In this document: positions 26,101 to 37,776 of the stretch, piece by piece
How the letters are laid out: each line of letters begins with the position of its first letter
Position numbering within the stretch: position 1 is the first letter of the stretch
NCBI GenBank assembly: GCA_026018925.1
Contig: JAKSZU010000166.1
Coordinates: 248,001-312,000, forward strand
DNA: 64,000 nucleotides
Reading direction: 5' to 3'
Source: Tupaia tana
Lineage: Eukaryota; Chordata; Mammalia; Scandentia; Tupaiidae
Translations under genes and position numbers: made by a program
The notes under the pieces: generated by a model
What the model was told of the DNA's origin: nothing
The model's input: only the letters and a program-made list of their open reading frames with translations
Databases searched by the model: none

Positions 26101-27717
26101 AGAAGGCGAGAGGGGCTCCCTACCACACTAGCTTTGCTTGCTGGAGGCCGAATTATGAGTAGAAAATCTTCATTTCGCCTGTGCCCTGAAATATCTAGTT
26201 CCCAGTATCCATGTGGAATCTTCTCAGAGAATGGCTCAACTCTCCTGCCTGGGAGAAAGGAGCAGAAGGGCTTATTAACAAAACAAAAGATGGAGCTGAG
26301 AGCCAGAGAGAAATTCTACCTTTAAAAAAATCGTAAAAAGGAGAAATTACCAAAAAAAAATGAGGAGACAGGAACAGAGAGAGACAGAGACCTCAGAGAC
26401 ACAGAGACAGGGATAGAAGGCCAGAGGGGCTCCCTACCACACTAGCTTTGCTTGCTGGAGGCTGAATTATGAGTAGAAAATCTTCATTTCGCCTGTGCCC
26501 TGAAATGTCTATTTCCCAGTATCAATGTGGAAACTTCTCAGAGAATGGCTCAACTCTCCTGCCTGGGAGAAAGGAGCAGAAGGGCTTATTAACAAAACGA
26601 AAGATGGAGCTGAGAGCCAGAGAGAAATTCTACCTTTAAAAAAATCGTAAAAAGGAAAAATTACCAAAAAAGATGAGGAGACAGGAGCATAGAGAGACAG
26701 AGACCTCAGAGACACAGAGACAGGGATAGAAGGCCAGAGGGGCTCCCTACCACACTAGCTTTGCTTGCTGGAGGCTGAATAATGAGTAGAAAATCTTCAT
26801 TTCGCCTGTGCCCTGAAATATGTAGTTCCCAGGATCCATGTGGAATCTTCTCAGAGAATGGCTCAACTCTCCTGCCTGGGAGAAAGGAGCAGAAGGGCTT
26901 ATTAACAAAAGAAAAGATGGAGCTGAGAGCCAGAGAGAAATTCTACCTTTAAAAAAATCGTAAAAAGGAAAAATTACCAAAAAAAATGAGGAGACAGGAG
27001 CAGAGAGAGACAGAGACCTCAGAGACACAGAGACAGGGATAGAAGGCCAGAGGGGCTCCCTACCACACTAGCTTTGCTTGCTGGAGGCTGAATTATGAGT
27101 AGAAAATCTTCATTTCGCCTGTGCCCTGAAATATCTAGTTCCCAGTATCCATGTGGAATCTTCTAAGAGAATGGCTCAACTCTCCTGCCTGGGAGAAAGG
27201 AGCAGAAGGGCTTATTAACAAAACAAAAGATGGAGCTGAGAGCCAGAGAGAAATTCTACCTTTAAAAAAATCGTAAAACGGAAAAAATTACCAAAAAACA
27301 ATTAGGAGACAGGAGCAGAGAGAGACAGAGACCTCAGAGGCACAGAGACAGTGATAGAAGGCCAGAGGGGCTCCCTACCACACGACCTTTGCTTGCTGGA
27401 GGCTGAATTATGAGTAGAAAATATTCATTTCGCCTGTGCCCTGAAATATCTAGTTCCCAGTATCCATGTGGAATCTTCTCAGAGAATGGCTCAACCCGCC
27501 TGCCTGGGAGAAAGGAGCAGAAGGGCTTATTAACAAAACAAAAGATGGAGCTGAGATCCAGAGATAAATTCCACCTTTAAAAAAATCGTAAAAAGGAAAA
27601 ATTACCAAAAAAAATGAGGAGACAGGAGCAGAGAGAGACAGAGACCTCAGAGACACAGAGACAGGGATAGATGGCCAGAGGGGCTCCCTACCACACTAGC
27701 TTTGCTTGCTGGAGGCT
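20191..27717 (+). repeat. Zone A, HOR copy 3: 24 monomers (numbers 65-88), about 7.53 kb
   Basis: It is colinear with copy 1 at an almost constant offset: 2002 to 20191, 5139 to 23328, 5452 to 23641 and 7961 to 26150 are each 18,189 bp apart. Monomers 68 and 10 share TATACATG with GCAGAAAGAG; 76 and 18 share TCAGGGAATGG and AATGATGAGAC; 85 and 27 share TATCAATG. None of these is in copy 2. Differences include GGCAGAATT at 22074, GAAACATC at about 21825, and the altered last monomer (27405). Starts include 20505, 20818, 21133, 21447, 21761, 22387, 22702, 23015, 23955, 24267, 24582, 24895, 25210, 25522, 25836, 26464, 26777 and 27090. Confidence 0.92.
27405..27717 (+). repeat. Bridge monomer 88: zone A ends around a zone B core
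   Basis: The start (GAAAATATTC) and the end (GATAGATGGCC) are those of HOR position 30. The middle carries ACCCGCC and GATCCAGAGATAAATTCC, the signature of the third cassette monomer of zone B (30544, 33062, 38404, 41870, 45327, 48454). It is the only monomer upstream of 30 kb with that signature. A double exchange or a gene-conversion tract would explain it. It may equally be the source from which the zone B monomer spread. Confidence 0.75.
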
Positions 27718-29915
27718 GAATTATGAGTAGAAAATCTTCATTTCGCCTGTGCCCTGAAATATCTAGTTCCCAGAATCCATGTGGAATCTTCTCAGAGAAT
27801 GGCTCAACCCGCCTGACTGGGAGAAAGGAGCAGAAGGGCTTATTAACAAAACAAAAGATGGAGCTGAGAGCCAGAGAGAAATTCTACCTTTAAAAAAATC
27901 GTAAAAAGGAAAAATTACCAAAAAACAATGAGGAGACAGGAGCAGAGAGAGACAGAGACCTCAGAGACACAGAGACAGGGATAGAAGGCCAGAGGGGCTC
28001 CCTACCACACTAGCTTTGCTTGCTGGAGGCTGAATTATGAGTAGAAAATCTTCATTTCGCCTGTGCCCTGAAATGTCTAGTTCCCAGTATCCATGTGGAA
28101 TCTTCTCAGAGAATGGCTCAACTCTCCTGCCTGGGAGAAAGGAGCAGAAGGGCTTATTAACAAAACAAAAGATGGAGCTGAGAGCCAGAGAGAAATTCTA
28201 CCTTTAAAAAAATCGTAAAAAGGAAAAATGACCAAAAAAAATGAGGAGACAGGAGCAGAGAGAGACAGAGACCTCAGAGACACAGAGACAGGGATAGAAG
28301 GCCAGAGGGGCTCCCTACCACACTAGCTTTGCTTGCTGGAGGCTGAATTATGAGTAGAAAATCTTCATTTCGCCTGTGCCCTTAATTGTCTAGTTCCCAG
28401 TATCCATGTGGAAACTTCTCAGAGAATGGCTCAACTCTCCAGCCTGGGAGAAAGGAGCAGAAGGGCTTATTAACAAAACAAAAGATGGAGCTGAGAGCCA
28501 GAGAGAAATTCTACCTTTAAAACAATCGTAAAAAGAAAAATTACGAAAAAAAAATGAGGAGACAGGAGCAGAGAGACACAGAGACCTCAGAGACACAGAG
28601 ACAGGGATAGAAGGCCAGAGGGGCTCCCTACCACACTAGCTTTGCTTGCTGGAGGCTGAATTATGAGTAGAAAATCTTCATTTCGCCTGTGCCCTGAAAT
28701 ATCTAGTTCCCAGTATACATGTGGAATCTTCTCAGAGAATGGCTCAACTCTCCTGCCTGGGAGAAAGGAGCAGAAGGGCTTATTAACAAAACAAAAGATG
28801 GAGCTGAGAGCCAGAGAGAAATTCTACCTTTAAAAAAATCGTAAAAAGGAAAAATTACCAAAAAAAACAATGAGGAGACAGGAGCAGAAAGAGACAGAGA
28901 CATCAGAGACACAGAGACAGGGATAGAAGGCCAGAGGGGCTCCCTACCACACTAGCTTTGCTTGCTGGAGGCTGAATTATGAGTAGAAAATCTTCATTTC
29001 GCCTGTGCCCTGAAATATCTAGTTCCCAGTATCCATGTGGAATCTTCTCAGAGAATGGCTCAACTCTCCTGCCTGGGAGAAAGGAGCAGAAGGGCTTATT
29101 AACAAAACAAAAGATGGAGCTGAGAGCCAGAGAGAAATTCTACCTTTAAAAAAATCGTAAAAAGGAAAAATTACCAAAAAACAATGAGGAGACAGGAGCA
29201 GAGAGAGACAGAGACCTCAGAGACACAGAGACAGGGATAGAAGGCCAGAGGGGCTCCCTACCACACTAGCTTTGCTTGCTGGAGGCTGAATTATGAGTAG
29301 AAAATCTTCATTTCGCCTGTGCCCTGAAATATCTAGTTCCCAGTATCCATGTGGAACCTTCTCAGAGAATGGCTCAACTCTCCTGCCTGGGAGAAAGGAG
29401 CAGAAGGGCTTATTAACAAAACAAAAGATGGAGCTGAGAGCCAGAGAGAAATTCTACCATTAAAAAAATCGTAAAAAGGAAAAATTACCAAAAAAATATG
29501 ACGAGACAGGAGCAGAGATAGATAGAGACCTCAGAGACACAGAGACAGGGATAGAAGGCCAGAGGGGCTCCCTACCACACTAGCTTTGCTTGCTGGAGGC
29601 TGAATTATGAGTAGAAAATCTTCATTTCGCCTGTGCCCTGAAATATCTAGTTCCCAGTATCCATGTGGAATCTTCTCAGAGAATGGCTCAACTCTCCTGC
29701 CTGGGAGAAAGGAGCAGAAGGGCTTATTAACAAAACGAAAGATGGAGCTGAGAGCCAGAGAGAAATTCTACCTTTAAAAAAATCATAAAAAGGAAAAATT
29801 ACCATATAAAAAAGGGGAGACAGGAGCAGAGAGAGACAGAGACCTCAGAGACACAGAGACAGGGATAGAAGGCCAGAGGGGCTCCCTACCACACTAGCTT
29901 TGCTTGCAGGAGGCT
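27718..29915 (+). repeat. Zone A, HOR copy 4, first seven monomers (89-95), leading into zone B
   Basis: Starts are 27718, 28032, 28345, 28658, 28974, 29288 and 29602. The order repeats the opening of copies 1 and 3: ACCCGCC, AAATGACC, CCTTAATTG with CCAGCC, TATACATG with GCAGAAAGAG, AATC with AAACAATG, AACC with ATATGACGAG and AGATAGATAG, then a new monomer with AAAACGAAAG, ATCATAA and AAAAAAGGGGAGAC. That last type precedes most zone B cassettes. From here HOR positions 15-26 no longer appear in the window. Confidence 0.82.
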
Positions 29916-32433
29916 CAATTATGAGTAGAAAATCTTCATTTCGCCTGTGCCCTGAAATGTCTAGTTCCCAGTATCCATCTGGAAACTTCTCAGAGAATGG
30001 CTCAACTCTCCTGCCTGGGAGAAAGGAGCAGAAGGGCTTATTAACAAAACAAAAGATGGAGCTGAGAGCCAGAGAGAAATTCTACCTTTAAAAAAAACGT
30101 AAAAAGGAAAAATTAACAAAAAAAAATGAGGAGACAGGAGCAGAGAGGAGACAGAGACCTCAGAGACACAGAGACAGGGATAGAAGGCCAGAGGGGCTCC
30201 CTACCACACTAGCTTTGCTTGCTGGAGGCTGAGTTATGAGTAGAAAATCTTCATTTCGCCTGTGCCCTGAAATGTCTAGTTCCCAGTATCCATGTGGAAA
30301 CTTCTCAGAGAATGGCTGAACTCTCCTGCCTGGGAGAAAGGAGCAGAAGGGCTTATTAACAAAACAAAAGATGGAGCTGAGAGCCAGAGAGAAATTCTAC
30401 CTTTAAAAAAATCGTAAAAAGTAAAAATTACCAAAAAAAATGAGGAGACAGGAGCAGAGAGAGACAGAGACCTCAGAGACACAGAGACAGGGATAGAAGG
30501 CCAGAGGGGCTCCCTACCACACTAGCTTTGCTTGCTGGAGGCTGAATTATGAGTAGAAAATCTTCATTTCGCCTGTGCCCTGAAATATCTAGTTCCCAGT
30601 ATCCATGTGGAAACTTCTCAGAGAATGGCTCAACCCGCCTGCCTGGGAGAAAGGAGCAGAAGGGCTTATTAACAAAACAAAAGATGGAGCTGAGATCCAG
30701 AGATAAATTCCACCTTTAAAAAAATCGTAAAAAGGAAAAATTACCAAAAAACAATGAGGAGACAGGAGCAGAGAGAGACAGAGACCTCAGAGACACAGAG
30801 ACAGGGATAGAAGGCCAGAGGGGCTCCCTACCACACTAGCTTTGCTTGCTGGAGGCTGAATTATGAGTAGAAAATCTTCATTTCGCCTGTGCCCTGAAAT
30901 ATCTAGTTCCCAGTATCCATGTGGAATCTTCTCAGAGAATGGCTCAACTCTCCTGACTGGGAGAAAGGAGCAGAAGGGCTTATTAACAAAACAAAAGATG
31001 GAGCTGAGAGCCAGAGAGAAATTCTACCTTTAAAAAAAATCGTAAAAAGGAAAAAATTACCAAAAAAACAATGAGGAGACAGGAGCAGAGAGAGACAGAG
31101 ACCTCAGAGACACAGAGACAGGGATAGAAGGCCAGAGGGGCTCCCTACCACACTAGCTTTGCTTGCTGGAGGCTGAATTATGAGTAGAAAATCTTCATTT
31201 CGCCTGTGCCCTGAAATGTCTAGTTCCCAGTATCCATGTGGAATCTTCTCAGAGAATGGCTCAACTCTCCTGCCTGGGAGAAAGGAGCAGAAGGGCTTAT
31301 TAACAAAACAAAAGATGGAGCTGAGAGCCAGAGAGAAATTCTACCTTTAAAAAAATCGTAAAAAGGAAAAAATGACCAAAAAAAAATGAGGAGACAGGAG
31401 CAGAGAGAGACAGAGACCTCAGAGACACAGAGACAGGGATAGAAGGCCAGAGGGGCTCCCTACCACACTAGCTTTGCTTGCTGGAGGCTGAATTATGAGT
31501 AGAAAATCTTCATTTCGCCTGTGCCCTGAAATATCTAGTTCCCAGTATCCATGTGGAAACTTCTCAGAGAATGGCTCAACTCTCCTGCCTGGGAGAAAGG
31601 AGCAGAAGGGCTTATTAACAAAACAAAAGATGGAGCTGAGAGCCAGAGAGAAATTCTACCTTTAAAAAAATCGTAAAAAGGAAAAATTACCAAAAAAAAA
31701 AATGAGGAGACAGGAGCAGAGAGACACAGAGACCTCAGAGACACAGAGACAGGGATAGAAGGCCAGAGGGGCTCCCTACCACACTAGCTTTGCTTGCTGG
31801 AGGCTGAATTATGAGTAGAAAATCTTCATTTCGCCTGTGCCCTGAATTATATAGTTCCCAGTATCCATGTGGAATCTTCTCAGAGAATGGCTCAACTCTC
31901 TTGCCTGGGAGAAAGGAGCAGAAGGGCTTATTAACAAAACAAAAGATGGAGCTGAGAGCCAGAGAGAAATTCTACCTTTAAAAAATCGTAAAAAGGAAAA
32001 ATTACCAAAAAAAAAAATGAGGAGACAGGAGCAGAGAGAGACAGAGACCTCAGAGACACAGAGACAGGGATAGAAGGCCAGAGGGGCTCCCTACCACACT
32101 AGCTTTGCTTGCTGGAGGCTGAATTATGAGTAGAAAATCTTCATTTCGCCTGTGCCCTGAAATATCTAGTTCCCAGTATCCATGTGGAAACTTCTCAGAG
32201 AATGGCTCAACTCTCCTGCCTGGGAGAAAGGAGCAGAAGGGCTTATTAACAAAACAAAAGATGGAGCTGAGAGCCAGAGAGAAATTCTACCTTTAAAAAA
32301 ATCGTAAAAAGGAAAAATTACCAAAAAAAATGAGGAGACAGGAGCAGAGAGAGACAGAGACCTCAGAGACACAGAGACAGGGATAGAAGGCCAGAGGGGC
32401 TCCCTACCACACTAGCTTTGCTTGCAGGAGGCT
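29916..32433 (+). repeat. Zone B block 1: 8 monomers (96-103), cassette plus five
   Basis: The cassette is 29916 (GCAGGAGGCTCAATT, CCATCTGG, AAAACGTAA, TTAACAAA), 30231 (GGCTGAGTT, GGCTGAAC, AAAAGTAAA) and 30544 (ACCCGCC, GATCCAGAGATAA). Then come 30858 (CTGACTGG), 31175 (AAATGACC), 31490 (AAAC), 31806 (GAATTATATAG, CTCTTGCC) and 32121 (AAAC). The first monomer has one extra base in GAGAGGAGACAG (about 30146). One-base A-run extensions appear at about 31031, 31051, 31065 and 31368. Confidence 0.88.
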
Positions 32434-35400
32434 CAATTATGAGTAGAAAATCTTCATTTCGCCTGTGCCCTGAAATGTCTAGTTCCCAGTATCCATCTGG
32501 AAACTTCTCAGAGAATGGCTCAACTCTCCTGCCTGGGAGAAAGGAGCAGAAGGGCTTATTAACAAAACAAAAGATGGAGCTGAGAGCCAGAGAGAAATTC
32601 TACCTTTAAAAAAATCGTAAAAAGGAAAAATTAACAAAAAAAAATGAGGAGACAGGAGCAGAGAGAGACAGAGACCTCAGAGACACAGAGACAGGGATAG
32701 AAGGCCAGAGGGGCTCCCTACCACACTAGCTTTGCTTGCTGGAGGCTGAGTTATGAGTAGAAAATCTTCATTTCGCCTGTGCCCTGAAATGTCTAGTTCC
32801 CAGTATCCATGTGGAAACTTCTCAGAGAATGGCTGAACTCTCCTGCCTGGGAGAAAGGAGCAGAAGGGCTTATTAACAAAACAAAAGATGGAGCTGAGAG
32901 CCAGAGAGAAATTCTACCTTTAAAAAAATCGTAAAAAAGTAAAAATTACCAAAAAAAATGAGGAGACAGGAGCAGAGAGAGACAGAGACCTCAGAGACAC
33001 AGAGACAGGGATAGAAGGCCAGAGGGGCTCCCTACCACACTAGCTTTGCTTGCTGGAGGCTGAATTATGAGTAGAAAATCTTCATTTCGCCTGTGCCCTG
33101 AAATATCTAGTTCCCAGTATCCATGTGGAAACTTCTCAGAGAATGGCTCAACCCGCCTGCCTGGGAGAAAGGAGCAGAAGGGCTTATTAACAAAACAAAA
33201 GATGGAGCTGAGATCCAGAGATAAATTCCACCTTTAAAAAAGTCGTAAAAAGGAAAAATTACCAAAAAACAATGAGGAGACAGGAGCAGAGAGAGTCAGA
33301 GACCTCAGAGACACAGAGACAGGGATAGAAGGCCAGAGGGGCTCCCTACCACACTAGCTTTGCTTGCTGGAGGCTGAATTATGAGTAGAAAATCTTCATT
33401 TCGCCTGTGCCCTGAAATTTGTAGTTCCCAGTATCCATGTGGAATCTTCTCAGAGAATGGCTCAACTCTCCTGTCTGGGAGAAAGGAGCAGAAGGGCTTA
33501 TTAACAAAACAAAAGATGGAGCTGAGAGCCAGAGAGAAATTCTACCTTTAAAAAAATCGTAAAAAGGAAAAATTACCAAAAAAAATGAGGAGACAGGAGC
33601 AGAGAGAGACAGAGACCTCAGAGACACAGAGACAGGGATAGAAGGCCAGAGGGGCTCCCTACCACACTAGCTTTGCTTGCTGGAGGCTGAATTATGAGTA
33701 GAAAATCTTCATTTCGCCTGTGCCCTGAAATATCTAGTTCCCAGTATCCATGTGGAATCTTCTAAGAGAATGGCTCAACTCTCCTGCCTGGAGAAAGGAG
33801 CAGAAGGGCTTATTAACAAAACAAAAGATGGAGCTGAGAGCCAGAGAGAAATTCTACCTTTAAAAAAATCGTAAAACTGAAAAATTACCAAAAAACAATG
33901 AGGAGACAGGAGCAGAGAGAGACAGAGACCTCAGAGGCACAGAGACAGTGATAGAAGGCCAGAGGGGCTCCCTACCACACTACTTTTGCTTGCTGGAGGC
34001 TGAATTATGAGTAGAAAATCTTCATTTCGCCTGTGCCCTTAAATATGTAGTTCCCAGGATCCATGTGGAATCTTCTCAGAGAATGGCTCAACTCTCCTGC
34101 CTGGGAGAAAGGAGCAGAAGGGCTTATTAACAAAACAAAAGATGGAGCTGAGAGCCAGAGAGAAATTCTACCTTTAAAAAAATCGTAAAAAGGAAAAATT
34201 ACCAAAAAACTATGAGGAGACAGGAGCAGAGAGAGACAGAGACCTCAGAGACACAGAGACAGGGATAGAAGGCCAGAGGGGCTCCCTACCACACTAGCTT
34301 TGCTTGCTGGAGGCTGAATTATGAGTAGAAAATCTTCATTTCGCCTGTGCCCTGAAATGTCTAGTTCCCAGTATCCATGTGGAATCTTCTCAGAGAATGG
34401 CTCAACTCTCCTGCCTGGGAGAAAGGAGCAGAAGGGCTTATTAACAAAACAAAAGATGGAGCTGAGAGCCAGAGAGAAATTCTACCTTTAAAAAAATCGT
34501 AAAAAGGAAAAATGACCAAAAAAAAATGAGGAGACAGGAGCAGAGAGAGACAGAGACCTCAGAGACACAGAGACAGGGATAGAAGGCCAGAGGGGCTCCC
34601 TACCACACTAGCTTTGCTTGCTGGAGGCTGAATTATGAGTAGAAAATCTTCATTTCGCCTGTGCCCTTAAATGTCTAGTTCCCAGTATACATGTGGAATC
34701 TTCTCAGAGAATGGCTCAACTCTCCTGCCTGGGAGAAAGGAGCAGAAGGGCTTATTAACAAAACAAAAGATGGAGCTGAGAGCCAGAGAGAAATTCTACC
34801 TTTAAAAAAAATCGTAAAAAGGAAAAATTACCAAAAAACAATGAGGAGACAGGAGCAGAAAGAGACAGAGACCTCAGAGACACAGAGACAGGGATAGAAG
34901 GCCAGAGGGGCTCCCTACCACACTAGCTTTGCTTGCTGGAGGCTGAATTATGAGTAGAAAATCTTCATTTCGCCTGTGCCCTGAAATATCTAGTTCCCAG
35001 TATCCATGTGGAATCTTCTCAGAGAATGGCTCAAATCTCCTGCCTGGGAGAAAGGAGCAGAAGGGCTTATTAACAAAACAAAAGATGGAGCTGAGAGCCA
35101 GAGAGAAATTCTACCTTTAAAAAAAATCGTAAAAAGGAAAAATTACCAAAAAACAATGAGGAGACAGGAGCAGAGAGAGACAGAGACCTCAGAGACACAG
35201 AGACAGGGATAGAAGGCCAGAGGGGCTCCCTACCACACTAGCTTTGCTTGCTGGAGGCTGAATTATGAGTAGAAAATCTTCATTTCGCCTGTGCCCTGAA
35301 ATATCTAGTTCCCAGTATCCATGTGGAACCTTCTCAGAGAATGGCTCAACTCTCCTGCCTGGGAGAAAGGAGCAGAAGGGCTTATTAACAAAACAAAAGA

Positions 35401-37776
35401 TGGAGCTGAGAGCCAGAGAGAAATTCTACCATTAAAAAAATCGTAAAAAGGAAAAATTACCAAAAAAATATGACGAGACAGGAGCAGAGATAGATAGAGA
35501 CCTCAGAGACACAGAGACAGGGATAGAAGGCCAGAGGGGCTCCCTACCACACTAGCTTTGCTTGCTGGAGGCTGAATTATGAGTAGAAAATCTTCATTTC
35601 GCCTGTGCCCTGAAATACCTAGTTCCCAGTATCCATGTGGAAACTTCTCAGAGAATGGCTCAACTCTCCAGCCTGGGAGAAAGGAGCAGAAGGGCTTATT
35701 AACAAAACAAAAAGATGGAGCTGAGAACCAGAGAGAAATTCTACCTTTAAAACAATCGTAAAAAGGAAAAATTACGAAAAAAAAAATGAGGAGACAGGAG
35801 CAGAGAGACACAGAGACCTCAGAGACACAGAGACAGGGATAGAAGGCCAGAGGGGCTCCCTACCACACTAGCTTTGCTTGCTGGAGGCTGAATTATGAGT
35901 AGAAAATCTTCATTTCGCCTGTGCCCTGAAATATCTAGTTCCCAGTATACATGTGGAATCTTCTCAGAGAATGGCTCAACTCTCCTGCCTGGGAGAAAGG
36001 AGCAGAAGGGCTTATTAACAAAACAAAAGATGGAGCTGAGAGCCAGAGAGAAATTCTACCTTTAAAAAAATCGTAAAAAGGAAAAATTACCAAAAAACAA
36101 TGAGGAGACAGGAGCAGAAAGAGACAGAGACCTCAGAGACACAGAGACAGGGATAGAAGGCCAGAGGGGCTCCCTACCACACTAGCTTTGCTTGCTGGAG
36201 GCTGAATTATGAGTAGAAAATCTTCATTTCGCCTGTGCCCTGAAATATCTAGTTCCCAGTATCCATGTGGAATCTTCTCAGAGAATGGCTCAACTCTCCT
36301 GCCTGGGAGAAAGGAGCAGAAGGGCTTATTAACAAAACAAAAGATGGAGCTGAGAGCCAGAGAGAAAATTCTACCTTTAAAAAAAATCGTAAAAAGGAAA
36401 AATTACCAAAAAACAATGAGGAGACAGGAGCAGAGAGAGACAGAGACCTCAGAGACACAGAGACAGGGATAGAAGGCCAGAGGGGCTCCCTACCACACTA
36501 GCTTTGCTTGCTGGAGGCTGAATTATGAGTAGAAAATCTTCATTTCGCCTGTGCCCTGAAATATCTAGTTCCCAGTATCCATGTGGAACCTTCTCAGAGA
36601 ATGGCTCAACTCTCCTGCCTGGGAGAAAGGAGCAGAAGGGCTTATTAACAAAACAAAAGATGGAGCTGAGAGCCAGAGAGAAATTCTACCTTTAAAAAAA
36701 TCGTAAAAAGGAAAAATTACCAAAAAAATATGACGAGACAGGAGCAGAGATAGATAGAGACCTCAGAGACACAGAGACAGGGATAGAAGGCCAGAGGGGC
36801 TCCCTACCACACTAGCTTTGCTTGCTGGAGGCTGAATTATGAGTAGAAAATCTTCATTTCGCCTGTGCCCTGAAATATCTAGTTCCCATTATCCATGTGG
36901 AATCTTCTCAGAGAATGGCTCAACTCTCCTGCCTGGGAGAAAGGAGCAGAAGGGCTTATTAACAAAACAAAAGATGGAGCTGAGAGCCAGAGAGAAATTC
37001 TACCTTTAAAAAAATCGTAAAAAGGAAAAATTACCAAAAAAAAATGAGGAGACAGGAGCAGAGAGACACAGAGACCTCAGAGACACAGAGACAGGGATAG
37101 AAGGCCAGAGGGGCTCCCTACCACACTAGCTTTGCTTGCTGGAGGCTGAATTATGAGTAGAAAATCTTCATTTCGCCTGTGCCCTGAATTATATAGTTCC
37201 CAGTATCCATGTGGAATCTTCTCAGAGAATGGCTCAACTCTCTTGCCTGGGAGAAAGGAGCAGAAGGGCTTATTAACAAAACAAAAGATGGAGCTGAGAG
37301 CCAGAGAGAAATTCTACCTTTAAAAAATCGTAAAAAGGAAAAATTACCAAAAAAAAAAATGAGGAGACAGGAGCAGAGAGAGACAGAGACCTCAGAGACA
37401 CAGAGACAGGGATAGAAGGCCAGAGGGGCTCCCTACCACACTAGCTTTGCTTGCTGGAGGCTGAATTATGAGTAGAAAATCTTCATTTCGCCTGTGCCCT
37501 GAAATATCTAGTTCCCAGTATCCATGTGGAATCTTCTCAGAGAATGGCTCAACTCTCCTGCCTGGGAGAAAGGAGCAGAAGGGCTTATTAACAAAACAAA
37601 AGATGGAGCTGAGAGCCAGAGAGAAATTCTACCTTTAAAAAAAATCGTAAAAAGGAAAAATTACCAAAAAAAATGAGGAGACAGGAGCAGAGAGAGACAG
37701 AGACCTCAGAGACACAGAGACAGGGATAGAAGGCCAGAGGGGCTCCCTACCACACTAGCTTTGCTTGCAGGAGGCT
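32434..37776 (+). repeat. Zone B block 2: 17 monomers (104-120), about 5.34 kb
   Basis: The cassette at 32434, 32748 and 33062 is followed by 33376 (CTGTCTGG), 33689 (CTTCTAAGAG, AAAACTGAAA), 34002 (TTAAATATGTAG, GGATCC), 34316 (AAATGACC), then a block around 34630-37147, GAATTATATAG (37148) and 37463. The first seven monomers match block 3 at offsets of 5342-5352 bp, sharing GTCGTAA, GAGTCAGAG, CTGTCTGG and TACTTTTGC, which occur nowhere else. Blocks 2 and 3 are therefore copies of a larger zone B HOR; block 3 is shorter. Confidence 0.87.
34630..37147 (+). repeat. Local 4-monomer repetition inside zone B block 2
   Basis: Monomers 111-113 (34630, 34945, 35260) and 115-117 (35890, 36204, 36520) match in order at an offset of 1259-1260 bp: TATACATG with GCAGAAAGAG; AATC with AAACAATG; AACC with ATATGACGAG and AGATAGATAG. 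Monomer 111 is a chimera: it starts CCTTAAATG (position 9) and continues TATACATG (position 10), types that are separate in 128 and 129. Monomer 114 (35574) has ATACCTAG and a position-9 ending (CTCCAGCC, AACAATCG, TTACGAA). Monomer 118 (36834) closes the block with the private CCCATTATCC. Confidence 0.78.
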
